From NCBI GenBank assembly GCA_963666035.2, contig CAXXJI010000019.1:1-64000 (forward strand): a stretch of DNA of 64,000 nucleotides, in the 5' to 3' direction. The notes under the pieces were generated by a model. It had not been told where the DNA came from. It did not search any database and saw only the letters and a list, made by a program, of their open reading frames with translations. The stretch comes from CALMFG01 sp963666035 (lineage in GTDB: Bacteria; Bacillota; Clostridia; Christensenellales; CALMFG01). How positions within the stretch are numbered: the stretch's first letter is position 1; each line of letters starts with the position of its first letter. Below are positions 60,692 to 64,000 of the stretch, piece by piece. The translations under genes were made by a program, and so were the position numbers.

Positions 60692-62182
60692 CTAATCACC
60701 TGTCTTTTCACCTATTGTCTCGAACAGCGCATATTCCTCATTGGCGTATGCCAGATAGTAATCTGAATCTTTCAGCATATTGACATACAGACTGTCATAT
60801 TCGGTGAGAATCAAATGCGTGAATTGATACTTATCAAGAAAGTCTTTATAATGCAATCTGCCGGTCTCAAGTTCATAGTATTCCTTTAAGACGTCATCTT
60901 TTTTATTGTTTTCAATCACAAAAACTTCGGCACGCGGATCAAGATATGGTTTTAACCCTCGAAACTCGGCATAGCCACCGTCGTTGTAGCCCGTGTAGAG
61001 CACCATCGGCTCGCTTTGTTCCTCTTCCAGAATAAAATCAATGGTGTCATCCAGTGCCGCTAATTCCAAATTTCTTTCTTTAAGCGTATGCGGTTCATAC
61101 AAAAAGCTGATGCCCACTGCCACAATGATAAGACCAAACAGTACTTTTTTCAATATCCGTTCCCGCTTCGTTTCGGTTTTTTGTGGAATCTTCACTTCCA
61201 GGTCCTTAAGATACCAAGCCAACGGGAAACTCGCGCAGACGGCAAACAAAACAGCACTGCGTTGGGCGCTCAAGGCCATATAGGCCGTACCCAGCGTCAG
61301 CAGCACATAGCGCACCTTGGTTCTGCCTGTTTTGTGCAAAAGATATACGAGAAAGACCAAAAAAACAGCGAGAAACACCATAAACCCAATCGTTTCATCC
61401 AACTTGGGCGGCATCATCTCAGCGACGATATGGTTGATCTCGACATGCGGATAAGATCGCAGCAGATATGTCATCCCCTGCCAACCGTATGGATTTAAAA
61501 ACCCTACGATCAGTGAAATTCCCATCGCAGCAAAAAGCGATTTTTTATCATATCCTTGGCCGGATATATTCCCGATTCTAAACGCAAACGCATCAATGAT
61601 GTAGGGAACAAAAATAATAAACATCATAGGCCACATGGATGCGTGCAGGTTGATTAGCAATAGTGAGAGCAGGGGCAAAAAAAATAGATATTTTCTATTT
61701 TCACTTAGGATAAAGCTCTCCAAAACATAGATTTCCAGCATAAAAATAAACGTGGAAAAAATAAACGGTCGGCAAGACAACCATATCCCAAACAGAACAC
61801 TTGGAACAAACACCACCATTGCCGAGACAAAGAAGCGATGATCCGACAGTTTCATGCATAGCTTATACAGCACAAAAACCGTCAGCACATAGAAAACGAC
61901 CACCAATAGACGCAGTCCGACGGTACCAAACACACTGTACACGCCCCAAAAAATCACTGTGGACAGCCACTGGTGCATCACAAACTCGAAGCCTTGATGA
62001 AAGGTAAAGGGTTCTATATGCGGGATGCCCTGCTGCAACACATAACGGCCGCTATTCAGCAGAAACCACACATCATTGGTCAGGTCCCGCCAAACCAGCA
62101 GCAAAGGCAAAAAAAGTATCGCGATAAATATCGGACGATCTTTTAGATTGATATCGTCTGTCTTTCCCTGTTGCTTACCCAA
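60692..62182 (-). CDS. GT-C-like polytopic membrane protein, paralogue 1
   Basis: A 496-residue polytopic protein, homologous end to end with the following gene; for example it has WFLLNSGRYVLQQGIP, EPFTFHQGFEFVMHQWL and LYTGYNDGGYAEFRGL at matching positions. The putative active-site Asp of the first loop is kept (LTNDVWF). The start is a TTG (62180-62182) directly after the stop codon of the oxidoreductase gene, whose last codons provide the AAGGAG ribosome binding site. Tandem duplication followed by divergence is the simplest origin of the pair. Confidence 0.65.
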   Translation of the reverse strand: MGKQQGKTDDINLKDRPIFIAILFLPLLLVWRDLTNDVWFLLNSGRYVLQQGIPHIEPFTFHQGFEFVMHQWLSTVIFWGVYSVFGTVGLRLLVVVFYVLTVFVLYKLCMKLSDHRFFVSAMVVFVPSVLFGIWLSCRPFIFSTFIFMLEIYVLESFILSENRKYLFFLPLLSLLLINLHASMWPMMFIIFVPYIIDAFAFRIGNISGQGYDKKSLFAAMGISLIVGFLNPYGWQGMTYLLRSYPHVEINHIVAEMMPPKLDETIGFMVFLAVFLVFLVYLLHKTGRTKVRYVLLTLGTAYMALSAQRSAVLFAVCASFPLAWYLKDLEVKIPQKTETKRERILKKVLFGLIIVAVGISFLYEPHTLKERNLELAALDDTIDFILEEEQSEPMVLYTGYNDGGYAEFRGLKPYLDPRAEVFVIENNKKDDVLKEYYELETGRLHYKDFLDKYQFTHLILTEYDSLYVNMLKDSDYYLAYANEEYALFETIGEKTGD

Positions 62183-63760
62183 TTATTTCTCCTTTTTATC
62201 TGCCGCTTCTTTGGTTTCATGATATTCGGCTTCGGCGTTCACCTGCCAGAGGCGCGTTTTGTCCGTTTTTCCCGCGGCCGCGATATCCACCGCCTCAATC
62301 GCCGTCAGCATGGAATGGTCCATATTGTTATAACGATGCTGTCCGTTTCGGCCGATGCAAAACAGGTTGGCAAATCCGGAAAGATAGTCTTTGACAATGT
62401 CAAAATTCTCATAGGTCCCAAAGTAAGCGGGATACGCTTTTTCCACATTAATGCGGATGCTATCCAGAACACTGCCCGCTTCGATTAAGCCTATCTTGAC
62501 CGCTTCGGCTTCAGCAAATGCGATAAATGCTTTGTCGTCTTCTTTCCACATCTCGTCGCCGTCCTGACAAAAATATTCCAGACCAATCCAGACGGTATTT
62601 TTAAAATCTTTAACCATATACGGTGACCAGTTATTGAATATCTGCACACGGCCCATCTTCACATCCGGCTCCTGCACATAGATCCAACAGTCGGGAACGA
62701 TGTCTCCCACCGTTTTCAAGCCTGATGTATTTTTAATCTTCAATCGATCAACCAAAAGCCCCACCGTAATAAAATCGCGGTACGGCAGCTGACTGGCGGT
62801 ATACTCAACATCCTTTGGTACCTCAGCGTCTATGGCCGCCACCAGGTCCTTCACCGGCATGGATGAGAACACATAGTCCGCTGGCAACGTCTGCTTTTTG
62901 CCTTGGTCTTCCACCGTCACCGATACAATTCTATCCCCTTTGGTTTCAACGCCGATCACTTTCATGTTGTAACGCAATTCACCGCCTGCTTTTACCACCG
63001 CATCCGCCATGGTTTCCCAAAGCTGCCCCGGCCCGTATTTGGGGTAGAAGAACTGTTCAATTAAAGATGTTTCCACCTTCTTTTGCCCCACGCCTTTGCC
63101 TTGAAAAGGTTTGGCAATCATATGCCACAGCGCCTTGGCTAGTGATACGCCCTTTATCCGCTGAGCGCCCCAATCCGCCGAAATCTCATCGGGATACCGA
63201 CCCCAGACCTTATAGGTATAGTCTTTGAAAAACATTTGGTACAGCACCTTGCCAAAACGGTTGACCATAAAATCTTCCAATGTCTCTTCTTTGCGTTTGG
63301 AGAAACGCGACATGATATAGCTAAAACCCGCCGCCAGCGTATTTTTAAACCCCAGATTGGTCAATGTCTGCAATTTAAGGGAAATGGGATAATCGAAGAA
63401 TTTTCTTAAATACAATATCCGCGATACCCGGTTGCGGATCAAAAGCGCGTCTTCCCTTTCTGGATCAGGTCCGTCCTTTTCTAGCGGTTTATGATTCCTA
63501 AGCAAGATATCATCAACGGAATCCTTTCCCTGCACCGGCATCAGCTGACGCCACATATCCATCACAACTTCACTTTTCGAAAAAAAACGATGCCCCCCGA
63601 TATCAATACGGTTTCCACTGTGATTCACAGTACGGGAAATACCCCCAACAAAGTCATTCTTTTCAAGAATAATCGGTTGGATATCAGTTTTTTTAAGTAA
63701 TTCATAGGCGCATGTCAGCCCTGCCGGACCCGCGCCGATAATGATTGCCTTTTTCTTCAC
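62183..63760 (-). CDS. FAD-dependent NAD(P)-binding oxidoreductase (amine oxidase/UDP-galactopyranose mutase-like)
   Basis: A 525-residue flavoprotein. The FAD-binding Rossmann motif is IIGAGPAGLTCAYELL at residues 7-22, then VGGISRTVNHSGNRIDIGGHRFF, typical of the protoporphyrinogen-oxidase and UDP-galactopyranose-mutase-like group found in envelope polysaccharide clusters. The C-terminal flavin contact is FCIGRNGQHRYNNMDHSML. It may reduce or isomerise a sugar nucleotide or lipid-linked sugar. The start is a GTG (63758-63760) with AGAGGA nine bases ahead, five bases after the GtrA stop. A charged C-terminal tail (EAADKKEK) is present. Confidence 0.8.
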   Translation of the reverse strand: MKKKAIIIGAGPAGLTCAYELLKKTDIQPIILEKNDFVGGISRTVNHSGNRIDIGGHRFFSKSEVVMDMWRQLMPVQGKDSVDDILLRNHKPLEKDGPDPEREDALLIRNRVSRILYLRKFFDYPISLKLQTLTNLGFKNTLAAGFSYIMSRFSKRKEETLEDFMVNRFGKVLYQMFFKDYTYKVWGRYPDEISADWGAQRIKGVSLAKALWHMIAKPFQGKGVGQKKVETSLIEQFFYPKYGPGQLWETMADAVVKAGGELRYNMKVIGVETKGDRIVSVTVEDQGKKQTLPADYVFSSMPVKDLVAAIDAEVPKDVEYTASQLPYRDFITVGLLVDRLKIKNTSGLKTVGDIVPDCWIYVQEPDVKMGRVQIFNNWSPYMVKDFKNTVWIGLEYFCQDGDEMWKEDDKAFIAFAEAEAVKIGLIEAGSVLDSIRINVEKAYPAYFGTYENFDIVKDYLSGFANLFCIGRNGQHRYNNMDHSMLTAIEAVDIAAAGKTDKTRLWQVNAEAEYHETKEAADKKEK

Positions 63761-63765
63761 GTCTG

Positions 63766-64000
63766 CTATTCCTCTTTATCCGCCGGTCCATCCGGACCTA
63801 CTTCTGCTTTGGTATTAAAAATCAAGAATTTACGCGCCAAATAGTTCCACACAAGCACAATGCCCGTCACGACGATTTTTACAATCAAATAATTGATGCG
63901 GATAACCTCAACCCCCAGCTTCATGCCGGCTTCGTTCATAGCAAGGCCAACCACACCAATGACAACAAAGATCAATCTGTCTTTATGCGTTCTGCCCTGG
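63766..64000 (-). CDS. GtrA family membrane protein, C-terminal part
   Basis: The last 77 or so residues of a GtrA-like small membrane protein; its 5' end is beyond the right edge, since the frame stays open to base 64000. Two helices are visible (FVVIGVVGLAMNEAGM and NYLIVKIVVTGIVLVWNYLARKFLIF), the second being the typical GtrA ending. GtrA proteins move undecaprenyl-linked sugars or assist polyprenyl-phosphate glycosylation. It heads the operon with the FAD protein and the two GT-C-like genes. A hydrophilic tail follows the last helix. Confidence 0.8.
   Translation of the reverse strand, partial: QGRTHKDRLIFVVIGVVGLAMNEAGMKLGVEVIRINYLIVKIVVTGIVLVWNYLARKFLIFNTKAEVGPDGPADKEE

Overview
The window looks like part of a chromosomal contig from a Gram-positive anaerobe of the Bacillota, most likely a Clostridia lineage. 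The evidence is a GlgC plus GlgD glycogen pair, a sortase with an LPXTG-type substrate, YesM/YesN-type regulators, many lipoprotein lipoboxes, strong AGGAGG-type ribosome binding sites with TTG and GTG starts, and sigma-A promoters that are often extended -10 boxes (TGnTATAAT). I cannot name genus or species. No rRNA, tRNA, CRISPR array, transposase, integrase or phage gene was recognised.

Left part (1-20.4 kb): a truncated, frameshifted S66 peptidase; a YwaF-like membrane protein; an arginine-to-proline pair (arginase and a TIGR00300-type ornithine cyclodeaminase); an orphan homologue of the Anabaena sensory rhodopsin transducer; a five-gene glycogen operon glgB-glgP-glgC-glgD-glgA; and, convergent with it, pgmB, a 966-aa membrane protein and a GH13 glucosidase. 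Together these make, store and degrade alpha-glucan. Then come divergent flavin/electron-transfer genes: a NusG-domain-II protein plus Gx transporter (the EetA/EetB type) facing a secreted ApbE flavin transferase.

Middle part (20.4-38 kb): a nine-kilobase sugar locus on the minus strand. It holds a ChvE-GguA-GguB type monosaccharide ABC transporter, a membrane-anchored sugar-binding sensor, a YesM-type kinase, a YesN-type regulator and a second sugar-binding lipoprotein. This is the layout of a three-component extracellular sugar sensor. It is followed by a DUF2202 lipoprotein with a NapH-like polyferredoxin membrane protein, and by a giant 1736-aa leucine-rich-repeat and InlB-B-repeat surface protein with its own sortase.

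Region 38.1-43 kb is a minus-strand gene run: methyltransferase, acyltransferase-like protein, zinc-ribbon membrane protein, mtnA, pirin. The last three carry six apparent single-base frameshifts within about 2 kb, although the protein sequence is conserved in the shifted frames. This looks like local sequence error, or possibly very recent decay.

Right part (43-64 kb): a PAS/GGDEF-like/winged-helix fusion protein, an AraC/GyrI-type regulator, a sulfotransferase-like protein and a flippase, an orphan Tad-like secreted beta-helix protein with a long structured leader, a BmpA-type nucleoside ABC transporter, two small membrane proteins, and an envelope-glycosylation operon (GtrA, FAD oxidoreductase, two tandem paralogous polytopic proteins) cut by the right edge.
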